Shown one piece after another: positions 1 through 8,782 of a stretch of DNA of 64,000 nt. The stretch is from Xanthomonas sacchari (GTDB taxonomy: Bacteria; Pseudomonadota; Gammaproteobacteria; Xanthomonadales; Xanthomonadaceae). Both the position numbers and the translations under genes were made by a program. The stretch spans positions 1,178,001 through 1,242,000 of the forward strand of contig NZ_CP132343.1 in the NCBI RefSeq assembly GCF_040529065.1, given 5' to 3'. The notes under the pieces were generated by a model. That model was not told the origin of the DNA. It ran no database searches and saw only the letters and a program-made list of their open reading frames with translations. Position 1 is the stretch's first letter, and every line of letters starts with the position of its first letter.

Positions 1-1439
1 GCGACGAATACCCCAACGGTGCGATCAACGCGCTGCGCAACAAGGAATGGTCGCTGCAGTTCGATGCCGAGCGCTACGTCGGCAACGGCGTCCTGGACGC
101 GGTCAAGGTCGGCACCAAGTTCCGCCGCGAGACCTTCGATCGCAACGTCTGGCGTCGCGACTTCCTGTACCTGATCAACTCCGGCGCGGTGTCCGGCTAC
201 GGCATGTTCCCGGAATTGTCGGCGGCCAGTTCCAACGTCAGCAACTTCCTCGACGGCGACCTGGCCTCGCAGAGCGACTGGGTGGCGCCGGACGTGTACG
301 CCTACGCCAGGGCCCTGGCGGCCTCCGGCATTACCGTGCCGGTGCTGTTCGCGCCGCAGGCCAGCTACCACATCCGCAACGACATCTTCTCCGCCTACGC
401 GCTGGCCAAGATCGACACCGACGTCGGCAGCATGCGCCTGCGCGGCAACGTCGGCGTGCGCTACGAGGGCACCAAGCGCACCACCGATACCTACCTGACC
501 ACCGCCTCGCAATACAGCGAGGATGCCAACGAGGTGGTCGGCACCGCGCGCGCCCCGTACGACTACCACAACTGGCTGCCGAGCCTGAACCTGGTGCTGG
601 ACATGCGCGAGGACCTGCTGCTGCGCTTTGCCGCCGGCAAGGTGCTGGTGCGGCCGATCCTGGACAGCAACACCGCCATCGCCACCACCATCTCCTCCGG
701 CAGCAACACCGGCGGCACCACCACCTACGACGTGGCGCTGGGCCAGACCGACCTGAAGGCGCTGACTGCCGACCAGGCCGACCTCAGCCTGGAGTGGTAC
801 TACGGCCAGGGCGGCGGGCTGACCCTGGCCGGCTTCTGGAAGAACGTCAAGAACGGCACCTTCAACAGCATCGTCTGCCCGGCCACGTTCAACGGCACGG
901 CGCTGTCCACCAACGGCGCCGGCGACTGCGTGGACGGCAGCGGCAACATCTACGAGATCACCGCCACCCGCAACGATCCGAGCAAGGTCAAGATCAAGGG
1001 CTACGAACTGGGCTGGACCCAATCCTTCGATGCCTGGCTGCCGATCCAGGGCTTCGGCCTGACCGCCAACTTCACCCGGGTGATCCCGCAGCGCGACACC
1101 GACTTCAAGATCCGCAACCTGTCGGAGAAGACCTGGAACGCCACCGGCTACTGGGAGAACGCGATGTTCTCCGCGCGCCTGTCGCTGAACCATCGCAGCG
1201 AGTACGAGCAGGACAGCAGCGACAGCTTCTTCGCCCGCGAAGGCCACACCATGAAGGCGCGCACCCAGGTCGATGCGGTGCTCGGCTACCAGGCCACCGA
1301 CAAACTCAGCTTCCAGCTCGGCGCGCTCAACCTGACCAACAAGAAGGAAGAGGCGTACAAGGACATCAGCAGCCGCTGGCAGATGACCGGGGTCACCGGC
1401 CGCAGCTTCTACGTGTCGATGCAGTGGGACATCCTGTGA
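1..1439 (+). CDS. TonB-dependent receptor, C-terminal part (5' end outside window)
   Basis: This is the C-terminal beta-barrel part of an outer-membrane TonB-dependent receptor; reading is open from the window edge (first full codon at position 3) to TGA at 1437-1439. It shows the alternating beta-strand and loop pattern of a TBDT barrel, including LRGNVGVRYEGTKR, a 'LPSLNLVLDMREDLLLRFA' type strand pair and LGALNLTNKKEEAY near the end. The terminal residues are QWDIL rather than the usual terminal aromatic. It lies directly upstream of and co-oriented with a GH2 and a GH89 glycosidase and the nag genes, so I infer it imports the glycan on which those enzymes act. The plug domain and TonB box are not visible, so a substrate cannot be assigned from this part. 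Confidence 0.93.
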   Translation, partial: DEYPNGAINALRNKEWSLQFDAERYVGNGVLDAVKVGTKFRRETFDRNVWRRDFLYLINSGAVSGYGMFPELSAASSNVSNFLDGDLASQSDWVAPDVYAYARALAASGITVPVLFAPQASYHIRNDIFSAYALAKIDTDVGSMRLRGNVGVRYEGTKRTTDTYLTTASQYSEDANEVVGTARAPYDYHNWLPSLNLVLDMREDLLLRFAAGKVLVRPILDSNTAIATTISSGSNTGGTTTYDVALGQTDLKALTADQADLSLEWYYGQGGGLTLAGFWKNVKNGTFNSIVCPATFNGTALSTNGAGDCVDGSGNIYEITATRNDPSKVKIKGYELGWTQSFDAWLPIQGFGLTANFTRVIPQRDTDFKIRNLSEKTWNATGYWENAMFSARLSLNHRSEYEQDSSDSFFAREGHTMKARTQVDAVLGYQATDKLSFQLGALNLTNKKEEAYKDISSRWQMTGVTGRSFYVSMQWDIL

Positions 1440-1475
1440 GGGCGGCGCAGGCGCCTGCGGGCTAGCGCGACCCGA

Positions 1476-1498
1476 CCCGGCGCCGCGGTGGCGCCGGG
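1476..1498 (+). other. Intergenic hairpin between TBDT and GH2 gene
   Basis: A perfect 9-bp inverted repeat (CCCGGCGCC, loop GCGGT, GGCGCCGGG) lies 37 bases after the TBDT stop and 26 bases before the GH2 start, preceded by a second palindrome CGCAGGCGCCTGCG at 1446-1459. There is no T-tract, so it is more likely an mRNA-stabilising or attenuating stem than a full terminator. Confidence 0.5.
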
Positions 1499-1523
1499 CG
1501 GTCGATCCGATGAGGACAAGCGC

Positions 1524-4406
1524 ATGCAACGAAGAACCTTCCTGGCCGGCAGCGCCGGCGCCGGCCTGCTGCTGGCGCTGCCGCGCGGGAGCCGGGCCGG
1601 CACGGCAGCGTCTGCCGGGCTCGCAAGCAGTGGCACGGCTGCCGTGGCGGCCGTACCCACGGTGACTCTGGCGGCCGATCCCGGCCTGTTCTGCCTGGAC
1701 GAGGGCTGGCGTTTCCACGAGGGCGACATCCCGTTTCCGCCGATCACCGGGCAGGACGCCAGCTACGACAACGCCAAGGCCGGCAAGGCCTGGGGCGCGG
1801 CCGCCGGCGATTTCGACGACAGCCAGTGGCGGCAACTGCGGCTGCCGCACGATTTCGCCATCGAGCAACCGATCGAGGCCAGCGCCAACGTGGCGCAGGG
1901 CTATCGCCGCCGCGGCATCGCCTGGTACCGGCGCAGCCTGCGGCTGGATGAGGCGCAGCGTGGCAAGGCGCTGGAACTGCGTCTGGACGGCATTGCCAGC
2001 CGCGCCACGGTGTGGGTCAACGGCCTGCTGATGGCGCGCGGCTGGAGCGGCTACGACGGCATCGCGATCGACATCAGCGCGATCGCGCGCTATGGGCAGG
2101 ATCTCAACACCATCGCGGTGCGCGTGGACGCCGAGGCGATGGACGGATGGTGGTACGAAGGCGCCGGGCTCTACCGGCATACCTGGCTGGCCGTACGCGA
2201 TGCGCTGCATATCGTTGGCGACGGCGTGCATGCGGTGCCGCGCGCCGGTGAAGACGATCGCTGGACGCTGCCGGTGACGGTCACCGTCGCCAACGTCGGC
2301 GAACAGGCCGATGCGGCGCTGCTGGAGGCGACGCTGTACGACGCGCAGGGCACGGTGGTGGCGCAGGGCAGTACCGCGCTGCAGGCCGGCGCGCTGGCGC
2401 AGGTGCAGGCCCAGGTCGTGTTGCAGGTACAGCAGCCGCAGCGTTGGGACGTGGCCGCGCCGCATCTGTACCGGCTCGCGGCGGTGCTGCGCAGCGCGGG
2501 CCGCGAGCGCGACCGCCGCGAGTGCGCGATCGGCTTCCGCACGTTGCGCTTCGATGCGCAGCAGGGCTTCTTCCTCAACGAGCGTCCACTCAAGATCAAG
2601 GGCGCCTGCCTGCACCAGGACCATGCCGGGGTCGGCGTGGCGGTGCCGGACAGCCTGCTGGAGTTCCGCATCCGCCGGCTCAAGGCGCTGGGCTGCAACG
2701 CGATCCGCCTGCACCACGCGGTGGCGAGCGAACTGCTCGACGTGTGCGATCGCCTGGGCATGCTGGTGATGGCCGAGAACCGCGTGTTCAATCCGGCGCC
2801 CGACTACGCCGCGCAACTGCGCTGGCTGGTGCGCCGCGACCGCAACCGCGCGTGCGTGTTCCTGTGGTCGGTGTTCAACGAGGAGCCGATGCAGGGCACC
2901 GTCGCCGGCTACGAAATGGTGCGCCGCGCGGTGGCGCTGGTGCGCACGCTCGACGACAGCCGCCCGGTGACCGCGGCGATGAACGACGGCATGCTGACCG
3001 AACGCAACGCGTCCCATGCGGTGGACGTGGTCGGCTTCAACTACCGCCAGTTCAACTACGACCGGGTGCATGCGGCGCTGCCGCGCACGCCGCTGCTGTC
3101 CAGCGAGGACACCAGCGCCTTCCAGACCCGCGGCGCCTGGTTCACCGACATGGACGCGCACGTCATCGCCGAGGACGACTCGATGGCCGCGCCCTGGGGC
3201 AACACCCATCGCGCGTCCTGGAAGCTGATCGACGAGCGGCCCTACCTGGCCGGCGGCTTCGTCTGGACCGGCTTCGACTATCGCGGCGAGCCGACGCCAT
3301 TCGAATGGCCATCGGTGTCCTCGTTCTTCGGCATCATGGACCTGTGCGGCTTCCCCAAGGGCGCCTACTGGCTGCGCCAGGCGCAATGGATCGACGAGGC
3401 GCCGGTGCTGCAGCTGTTGCCGCACTGGAACTGGCCGGGCCGCGAGGGCGCATCGATCAAGGTGATGGCGTTCTGCAACGCGCAGCAGGTGGAACTGTGG
3501 CTCAACGGCCGCTCGCAAGGGCGGCAGGCGGTGGACCGGATCGCGATGAACACCTGGCAGGTCGTGTATGCGCCCGGCGTGCTGGAAGCGGTGGCCTACC
3601 GCGACGGGCGCGAGGTCGCGCGGCAGCGGGTGCAGACGGTCGGCGCGCCGGTCGCGCTGCGGCTGAGCCCGGACCGCACGCGCATGCGCGGCGACGGCCG
3701 CGACGCGCAACCGATCACCCTGGAGGCAGTGGATGCGCAGGGCCGCCATGTGCCGTTCGCCGATGCGCAGATCGCGCTGCAGGTCGAAGGCGGGCGCCTG
3801 CTCGGCGTCGGCAACGGCGACCCGAACCGGCATGCGCCCGACAACGTGCCGCAGGTGCAGCTGTTCAACGGCCTGGCGCAGGCCATCGTCGAGGCCGGCA
3901 GCGATCGCCGCCGGCTACGCATCGTGGCAAGCGCGCCTGGCCTGCGTGCGGCGCAGGCAGATATCACGCTGGACGCGGCGACGCCGCCGCTGTCGTTGCC
4001 GCCGGCCGCCACGGCGATGGTGGTGGGCGGCTGGCGGCGCACCCTGCCGTTCGCCGCGCCGCCGGATCCGGCGCTGCCGCGTGCGGCCAACGACAACAAC
4101 AGTTGGAGTTTCTGCCAACCGGGCAATCTGGAGATGCGCGCCGAGCGCGACGGCTACGTGCTGTACCGGACCGCGTTCACGCCCTGGGCCGGAATCCAGC
4201 AGCGCGGCGGCCGCTTGCGGCTCGGCCGCGCGACCGGCGCGGTGCAGGTGTATCTGGACCGGCAGCGGGTCGCCAGTGTGGCGGCGGGGCAGCCGGTGTC
4301 CCTGCGGCTGTCGCCGGCGTCTGGCGAACGGGTGCTGGCGGTGGTGATGCAGGTGAAGGCCGGAGCGCCATTCGGCTTCGACGATGTCGCGACAGTGGAG
4401 TATTGA
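1524..4406 (+). CDS. Glycoside hydrolase family 2 protein (beta-galactosidase/beta-glucuronidase type), Tat-exported
   Basis: This is a 960-residue GH2 enzyme, expected to cleave a terminal beta-linked sugar in the periplasm. The start at 1524 gives a twin-arginine signal (MQRRTFLAGSAGAG); an upstream in-frame start at 1488 would put 12 extra residues before it. The sugar-binding domain motif (PHDF, WVNG, YEGAGLYRHTWL) and an Ig-like domain lead into a TIM barrel with FLWSVFNEEP (acid/base Glu453) and LLSSEDTS (nucleophile Glu528). A WLNG-containing DUF4982-like region follows (about 640-690), with further beta domains to the C terminus. It is about as long as LacZ-type enzymes. Gene order ties it to the downstream GH89 gene, only 4 bases away. 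The exact sugar (galactose, glucuronate, mannose) cannot be read from the sequence. Confidence 0.9.
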   Translation: MQRRTFLAGSAGAGLLLALPRGSRAGTAASAGLASSGTAAVAAVPTVTLAADPGLFCLDEGWRFHEGDIPFPPITGQDASYDNAKAGKAWGAAAGDFDDSQWRQLRLPHDFAIEQPIEASANVAQGYRRRGIAWYRRSLRLDEAQRGKALELRLDGIASRATVWVNGLLMARGWSGYDGIAIDISAIARYGQDLNTIAVRVDAEAMDGWWYEGAGLYRHTWLAVRDALHIVGDGVHAVPRAGEDDRWTLPVTVTVANVGEQADAALLEATLYDAQGTVVAQGSTALQAGALAQVQAQVVLQVQQPQRWDVAAPHLYRLAAVLRSAGRERDRRECAIGFRTLRFDAQQGFFLNERPLKIKGACLHQDHAGVGVAVPDSLLEFRIRRLKALGCNAIRLHHAVASELLDVCDRLGMLVMAENRVFNPAPDYAAQLRWLVRRDRNRACVFLWSVFNEEPMQGTVAGYEMVRRAVALVRTLDDSRPVTAAMNDGMLTERNASHAVDVVGFNYRQFNYDRVHAALPRTPLLSSEDTSAFQTRGAWFTDMDAHVIAEDDSMAAPWGNTHRASWKLIDERPYLAGGFVWTGFDYRGEPTPFEWPSVSSFFGIMDLCGFPKGAYWLRQAQWIDEAPVLQLLPHWNWPGREGASIKVMAFCNAQQVELWLNGRSQGRQAVDRIAMNTWQVVYAPGVLEAVAYRDGREVARQRVQTVGAPVALRLSPDRTRMRGDGRDAQPITLEAVDAQGRHVPFADAQIALQVEGGRLLGVGNGDPNRHAPDNVPQVQLFNGLAQAIVEAGSDRRRLRIVASAPGLRAAQADITLDAATPPLSLPPAATAMVVGGWRRTLPFAAPPDPALPRAANDNNSWSFCQPGNLEMRAERDGYVLYRTAFTPWAGIQQRGGRLRLGRATGAVQVYLDRQRVASVAAGQPVSLRLSPASGERVLAVVMQVKAGAPFGFDDVATVEY

Positions 4407-4410
4407 GCCA

Positions 4411-6768
4411 ATGAACCATGCTTTCCGCCAGATCTTCCCGCGCGGCCAGGCCGGACTGCGCCGTGTCCGGGCGATATCGCTGCGCGCGCATGCCCTGCTG
4501 GTGCTGCTGGCCTGTGCGCTACTGGCGCCGGGTGCGTCCGCGTCGCCCGCGCAGGACACGCAGGGCGGCACCGCACGCGAGGTGCTGCTGCGCACGCTCG
4601 GCCCGCGCGCCGCCGAGTTGCGCCTGCAACGGCAGCCGCGCGGCGGAGGCAACGACTGGTATCAAATCGCCGCCGAGGCCGGCACGCTGCGCGTGTCCGG
4701 GTCCTCGGAGGTGGCGCTGGCGCATGGCGCGTACAGCTATCTGCAGTCGATCGGTGCGGCGTCGGTGAGCTGGGAGGGCAGCCGCGTGGCGCTGCCGGCG
4801 GCCTACGCGGACGTCCAGGGGCCGCGTGTGGCTACGCCGTTCGCGCACCGCGCCTACCTCAACGTCTGCACCTACGGCTACACCACGCCGTGGTGGGACT
4901 GGCCGCGCTGGGAGCGCGAGATCGACTGGATGGCGCTGCACGGCATCGACATGCCGCTGGCGATGGAAGGCCAGGAGTACGTGTGGCAGGCGCTGTGGCG
5001 TGAGTTCGGCGTCGCCGATGCGGACCTGGCGCAGTACTTCTCCGGCCCGGCGTTCGCGCCATGGCAGCGCATGGGCAACATCGAAGGCTACGACGCGCCG
5101 CTGCCGCAGCAGTGGATCGAGGACAAGCACGCACTGCAGCTGCGCATCCTGCAGCGCATGCGCGCGCTGGGCATGAAACCGGTGCTGCCGGCCTTCGCCG
5201 GCTACGTGCCGAAGGCCTTCGCGCAGGCGCATCCGCAGGCGCGCATCTACCGCATGCGCGCCTGGGAGGGCTTCCACGAGACCTACTGGCTGGATCCGGC
5301 CGATCCGCTGTTCGCGCAGATCGCGCAGCGCTTCATCCAGCTCTACGACCGCACCTATGGCAAGGGCACCTACTACCTGGCCGATGCGTTCAACGAGATG
5401 TTGCCGCCGATCGCCGCCGACGGCAGCGACGCGCGCCTGGCCAGCTACGGCGACAGCACCGCCAACACCGCCAAGACCAAGCCGCCCGAGGTGCCGCCGG
5501 TGCAGCGCGACAAACGCCTGGCCGCGTACGGCCGCGCGCTGTACGCCTCGATCCACCGCGCCAACCCGGATGCGGTGTGGGTGATGCAGGGCTGGCTGTT
5601 CGGTGCCGACCGCCATTTCTGGACGCCGCAGGCGATCGCCGCGTTCCTGCGCGAGGTGCCCAACGACAAGTTGCTGGTGCTGGATATCGGCAACGATCGC
5701 TACCCCGGCACCTGGAAGCTGTCCGACGCGTTCGACGGCAAGCAGTGGATCTACGGCTACGTGCACAACTACGGCGGCAGCAATCCGGTGTACGGCGACC
5801 TGGCGTTCTACCGCGAGGACCTGCGTGCGCTGCTCGCCGACAAGGACAAGCAGCAACTGGTCGGCTTCGGCGCCTTCCCGGAAGGGCTGCACACCACCTC
5901 GGTGGTCTACGAATACATGTACGCATTGGCCTGGGGCGCGCAGCAGCGCCCGTTGCAGGATTGGCTCGACGACTACACCCGCGCCCGCTACGGGCACACC
6001 TCGCCGGCCTTGCGCGCGGCCTGGGACGACCTGCAGGCGTCGGTGCTGTCGACCCGTTACTGGACGCCGCGCTGGTGGCGCAGCCGCGCCGGCGCCTACC
6101 TGTTGTTCAAGCGGCCGACGCTGGACATCGGCGAGTTCGAAGGTGCGCCCGGCGATCCGCCGCGATTGCGCCGCGCGCTGCAGCAACTGCTGGCGCTGGC
6201 GCCGGAGTACGCCGACGCGCCGTTGTACCGCTACGACCTGGTCGATTTCGCCCGCCACTACGCCACCGGCCGCGTGGACGTGCAGTTGCAGCAGGCGGTG
6301 GCCGCCTACCGGCGCGGCGATGTCGCGGCCGGCGACGCGGCGACTGCGCGCGTGCGCGAGGCGGTGACGCAACTCGACAGCCTGGTCGGCGGCCAGCAGG
6401 ACACCCTGTCGAGCTGGCTCGATGCCGCCGCTGGCTATGCGACGACCCCGCAGGACGCGGCCTACTACCGGCGCGACGCCAAGGCGCAGGTCAGCGTGTG
6501 GGGCGGCGAGGGCAATCTGGGCGATTACGCGTCCAAGGCCTGGCAGGGCATGTATGCGGACTATTACCTGCCGCGCTGGACGCTGGCGCTGCAGATGCTG
6601 AGCGAGGCGGCGGTCGCCGGCGGCAGCGTGGACGAGGCGCAACTGCAGCAACGGCTGCGCGCCTGGGAACGGGACTGGGTGGCGCGCGACACCGCCTACG
6701 TGCGGCACGCGCCGGCCGATCCGGTCGCGGCGGTGCGCACGCTGCTGCACCAGGTGGATGCGCCATGA
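4411..6768 (+). CDS. GH89 alpha-N-acetylglucosaminidase (NAGLU family)
   Basis: This 785-residue homologue of human NAGLU removes terminal alpha-linked GlcNAc. A Sec signal peptide runs from residue 1 to about 47 (hydrophobic core ALLVLLACALLAPGASA). The (alpha/beta)8 domain carries signature stretches MALHGIDMPLAMEGQEYVW, TYYLADAFNEMLPP with the predicted acid/base Glu329, and GFGAFPEGLHTTSVVYEYM with conserved Glu491 in the region of the NAGLU nucleophile. The start at 4411 follows the GH2 stop by four bases; an in-frame upstream ATG at 4384 lies inside the GH2 gene. Its stop overlaps the start of nagX (ATGA), so the two proteins are probably made in step. I infer that it acts in the periplasm on oligosaccharides brought in by the TBDT. 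Confidence 0.93.
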   Translation: MNHAFRQIFPRGQAGLRRVRAISLRAHALLVLLACALLAPGASASPAQDTQGGTAREVLLRTLGPRAAELRLQRQPRGGGNDWYQIAAEAGTLRVSGSSEVALAHGAYSYLQSIGAASVSWEGSRVALPAAYADVQGPRVATPFAHRAYLNVCTYGYTTPWWDWPRWEREIDWMALHGIDMPLAMEGQEYVWQALWREFGVADADLAQYFSGPAFAPWQRMGNIEGYDAPLPQQWIEDKHALQLRILQRMRALGMKPVLPAFAGYVPKAFAQAHPQARIYRMRAWEGFHETYWLDPADPLFAQIAQRFIQLYDRTYGKGTYYLADAFNEMLPPIAADGSDARLASYGDSTANTAKTKPPEVPPVQRDKRLAAYGRALYASIHRANPDAVWVMQGWLFGADRHFWTPQAIAAFLREVPNDKLLVLDIGNDRYPGTWKLSDAFDGKQWIYGYVHNYGGSNPVYGDLAFYREDLRALLADKDKQQLVGFGAFPEGLHTTSVVYEYMYALAWGAQQRPLQDWLDDYTRARYGHTSPALRAAWDDLQASVLSTRYWTPRWWRSRAGAYLLFKRPTLDIGEFEGAPGDPPRLRRALQQLLALAPEYADAPLYRYDLVDFARHYATGRVDVQLQQAVAAYRRGDVAAGDAATARVREAVTQLDSLVGGQQDTLSSWLDAAAGYATTPQDAAYYRRDAKAQVSVWGGEGNLGDYASKAWQGMYADYYLPRWTLALQMLSEAAVAGGSVDEAQLQQRLRAWERDWVARDTAYVRHAPADPVAAVRTLLHQVDAP

Positions 6769-7919
6769 GCGCCGCGTCCGTCCGCCTTCCCGCCGCGGCG
6801 CCGCCGCGCGAACGCTTCCTGTCGCTGGACGTGTTCCGCGGCCTGACCATCTTCCTGATGATCCTGGTCAACACGCCGGGTGCCGGCGCCGATGCGTTCG
6901 TGCAACTGCGGCATACGCCGTGGTTCGGCTTCACCGCCGCCGATCTGGTGTTCCCGTCGTTCCTGTTCGCGGTCGGCAACGCGATGAGCTTCGCGCTGGA
7001 CCGCGGCCAGCCGCTCGGCGCGTTCCTGCGTCGGGTCGGCAAGCGCAGCGCGCTGATCTTCCTGCTCGGCTTCCTGATGTACTGGTTCCCGTTTGTGCAC
7101 CAGGGCGCGGACGGCCACTGGAGCCTCACCGCGATCGACCAGACCCGGGTGCCGGGCGTGCTGCAGCGCATCGCGCTGTGCTACGCGCTGGCGGCACTGC
7201 TGTGCCGCTGGCTGTCGCCGCGCGGCCTGCTGGGCATGTGCGTCGCGCTGCTGCTCGGCTACTGGGGCGCGCTGTACCTGTGGGGCCAGCCGGGCGCGGA
7301 GCTGAGCAAGCTCGGCAATGCCGGCACGCGCCTGGACCTGTGGCTGCTGGATCCGGCGCAGCTGTATCGCAAGGACGGCGGGTTCGATCCGGAGGGCCTG
7401 CTCGGCACCTTGCCGGCCACGGTCAACGTCATCGCCGGCTACCTGACCGGCCTGTACGTGCGCCGGGTCGGCAAGCAGGCGCGCACGGTGCGCTGGTTGT
7501 GGCTGGCCGGCGGCGCGCTGGTCCTGCTGGCGCTGGCCTGGCAGCCGTGGTTCCCGCTGGCCAAGAAACTGTGGACCGGCTCGTTCGTGCTGCTGACCGT
7601 GGGCCTGGACCTGTGGCTGCTGGGCGCGCTGCTGTGGGCGATCGAAGTGCGCGGCTGGCAGGCCGGCAGCGGCTTCTTCACCGTGCTCGGGCGCAACCCG
7701 CTGGCGATCTACCTGTTCTCCGAACTGTTCGTGGTCTGCCTGCGGCTGGTCCCGGCCGGTGGCAGCGGCATGGACCTGTACCAGTGGCTGGGCGTGGAGG
7801 TGTTCCAGCGGCTGCTGCCCGGCCCGTGGGGCAGCCTGGCCTGCGCGTTGGCCTATACGTTGCTGTGCTGGCTGGTGGGCTGGTGGATGGATCGCAGGAG
7901 GCTGTACCTGCGGCTGTGA
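6765..7919 (+). CDS. nagX: NagX, HGSNAT-like inner-membrane acetyltransferase
   Basis: This is a 384-residue polytopic membrane protein of the NagX/HGSNAT (DUF5009) family. The N-terminal block SLDVFRGLTIFLMILVN followed by LRHTPWFGFTAADLVFP closely matches, from memory, the human HGSNAT segment around its active-site histidine; the equivalent here is His50. About ten hydrophobic helices follow, for example LIFLLGFLMYWFPF, LLGMCVALLLGYWGALYLW and SFVLLTVGLDLWLLGALLWA. HGSNAT moves an acetyl group from cytosolic acetyl-CoA across the membrane to terminal alpha-glucosamine. Its ATG overlaps the GH89 stop codon, so an acetylation-then-hydrolysis sequence is a reasonable inference. Enzymatic activity of bacterial NagX proteins is less certain than the homology. 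Confidence 0.88.
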   Translation: MSAASVRLPAAAPPRERFLSLDVFRGLTIFLMILVNTPGAGADAFVQLRHTPWFGFTAADLVFPSFLFAVGNAMSFALDRGQPLGAFLRRVGKRSALIFLLGFLMYWFPFVHQGADGHWSLTAIDQTRVPGVLQRIALCYALAALLCRWLSPRGLLGMCVALLLGYWGALYLWGQPGAELSKLGNAGTRLDLWLLDPAQLYRKDGGFDPEGLLGTLPATVNVIAGYLTGLYVRRVGKQARTVRWLWLAGGALVLLALAWQPWFPLAKKLWTGSFVLLTVGLDLWLLGALLWAIEVRGWQAGSGFFTVLGRNPLAIYLFSELFVVCLRLVPAGGSGMDLYQWLGVEVFQRLLPGPWGSLACALAYTLLCWLVGWWMDRRRLYLRL

Positions 7920-7936
7920 CCCGGCGTGCACGGACC

Positions 7937-7989
7937 GCGAATTGGTACTATATTGGACATAACGAATTCATGCGGACTGGAGAGCGCGC
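7937..7989 (+). promoter_or_regulatory. AT-rich promoter/operator candidate upstream of nagQ
   Basis: A short AT-rich island lies in the 71-bp gap between nagX and nagQ. It holds a direct repeat ATTGG at 7941-7945 and 7952-7956, one helical turn apart, and an extended -10-like TGGTACTAT. The site is a plausible binding place for NagQ or NagR. The ribosome binding site for nagQ is GGAGAG at 7979-7984. Confidence 0.4.
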
Positions 7990-7990
7990 C

Positions 7991-8746
7991 ATGACCAAGC
8001 CCAAGCCGCAGGCCGATCCACGCCTGCACGCGCTGGCTGTGGACCCGGACGCGCCGACGCCGCTGTACCTGCAGCTGGCCAGCAAGCTGGTGGAGGCGAT
8101 CAAGGGCGGGCAGTGGAAGCCGGGCGAGGCGCTGCCGGCCGAACGGCAACTGTGCGAATACCTGCAGGTGTCGCGGGTGACCCTGCGCCAGGCCGTGGAT
8201 GCGCTGGTCGAGCAGGGTCTGGTGTCGCGTCGCCAGGGCGCCGGTACCTTCGTCACCTCGCACATCCAGCACCAGCTCAGCGGCCTGGCCAGTTTCAGCG
8301 AAACCCTGCGCATGAAGGGACTGGAGCCGGGCACGCGCTGGCTGGAGCGGCGCACGCGTCCGGCGCACGGCGAGGAGATCCTGCGCCTGGGCCTGTCGCC
8401 GGACACCGTGGTCGCGGCGCTGACCCGCCTGCGCAGCGCCGACGGCCGGGTGATGGCCTACGAGAAGGCGGTGCTGCCGCAGCACGTGGTGCCCGATCCG
8501 CACGCCATCGCCGATTCGCTCTACAGCTACCTGGACGAGCGCGGCACCCCGGTGGTGCGGGCGCTGCAGTACTTCCGCGCGATCAACCTGCCGGCGCGGC
8601 TGGCCGGCCATCTCGGCATGAAGGAAGGCGAGGCGATCCTGCACGTGGTGCGGGTCGGCTACACCCGCGACGGCAGCGCGATCGAACTGACCGACACTTA
8701 TTGCCACAACGACTACTACGACTTCGTCGCCGAACTGCGACGCTGA
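7991..8746 (+). CDS. nagQ: NagQ, GntR-family (UTRA) transcriptional regulator
   Basis: This is a 251-residue GntR/HutC-type regulator. Residues about 15-85 form the winged helix-turn-helix (PLYLQLASKLVEAIKGGQWKP, LPAERQLCEYLQVSRVTLRQA, GAGTFV); the rest is a UTRA effector domain (GLASFSETLRMKGLEPGT, LTRLRSADGRVMAYEKAVL, ELTDTYCHNDYYDFV). Related proteins DasR and YvoA/NagR bind aminosugar phosphates and repress GlcNAc genes. The ATG at 7991 is chosen over the in-frame ATG at 7970 because GGAGAG sits just upstream. It probably controls the surrounding nag genes and their own promoter. Confidence 0.9.
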   Translation: MTKPKPQADPRLHALAVDPDAPTPLYLQLASKLVEAIKGGQWKPGEALPAERQLCEYLQVSRVTLRQAVDALVEQGLVSRRQGAGTFVTSHIQHQLSGLASFSETLRMKGLEPGTRWLERRTRPAHGEEILRLGLSPDTVVAALTRLRSADGRVMAYEKAVLPQHVVPDPHAIADSLYSYLDERGTPVVRALQYFRAINLPARLAGHLGMKEGEAILHVVRVGYTRDGSAIELTDTYCHNDYYDFVAELRR

Positions 8747-8782
8747 TCGCCGATCCCCGCGCCCTCCCGGAGCACGCCGCCC

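Noticed and set aside
2444-4414. A 656-codon plus-strand frame overlapping the GH2 gene
   Set aside because: It is an alternative-frame shadow with Arg/Ala/Gly-rich nonsense; GH2 motifs are in the other frame.
4519-6750. A 743-codon open frame on the minus strand across the GH89 gene
   Set aside because: It is a GC-rich antisense shadow: composition is Arg/Ala/Val/Gly/Gln-rich without motifs, while the plus strand encodes clear GH89 signatures.
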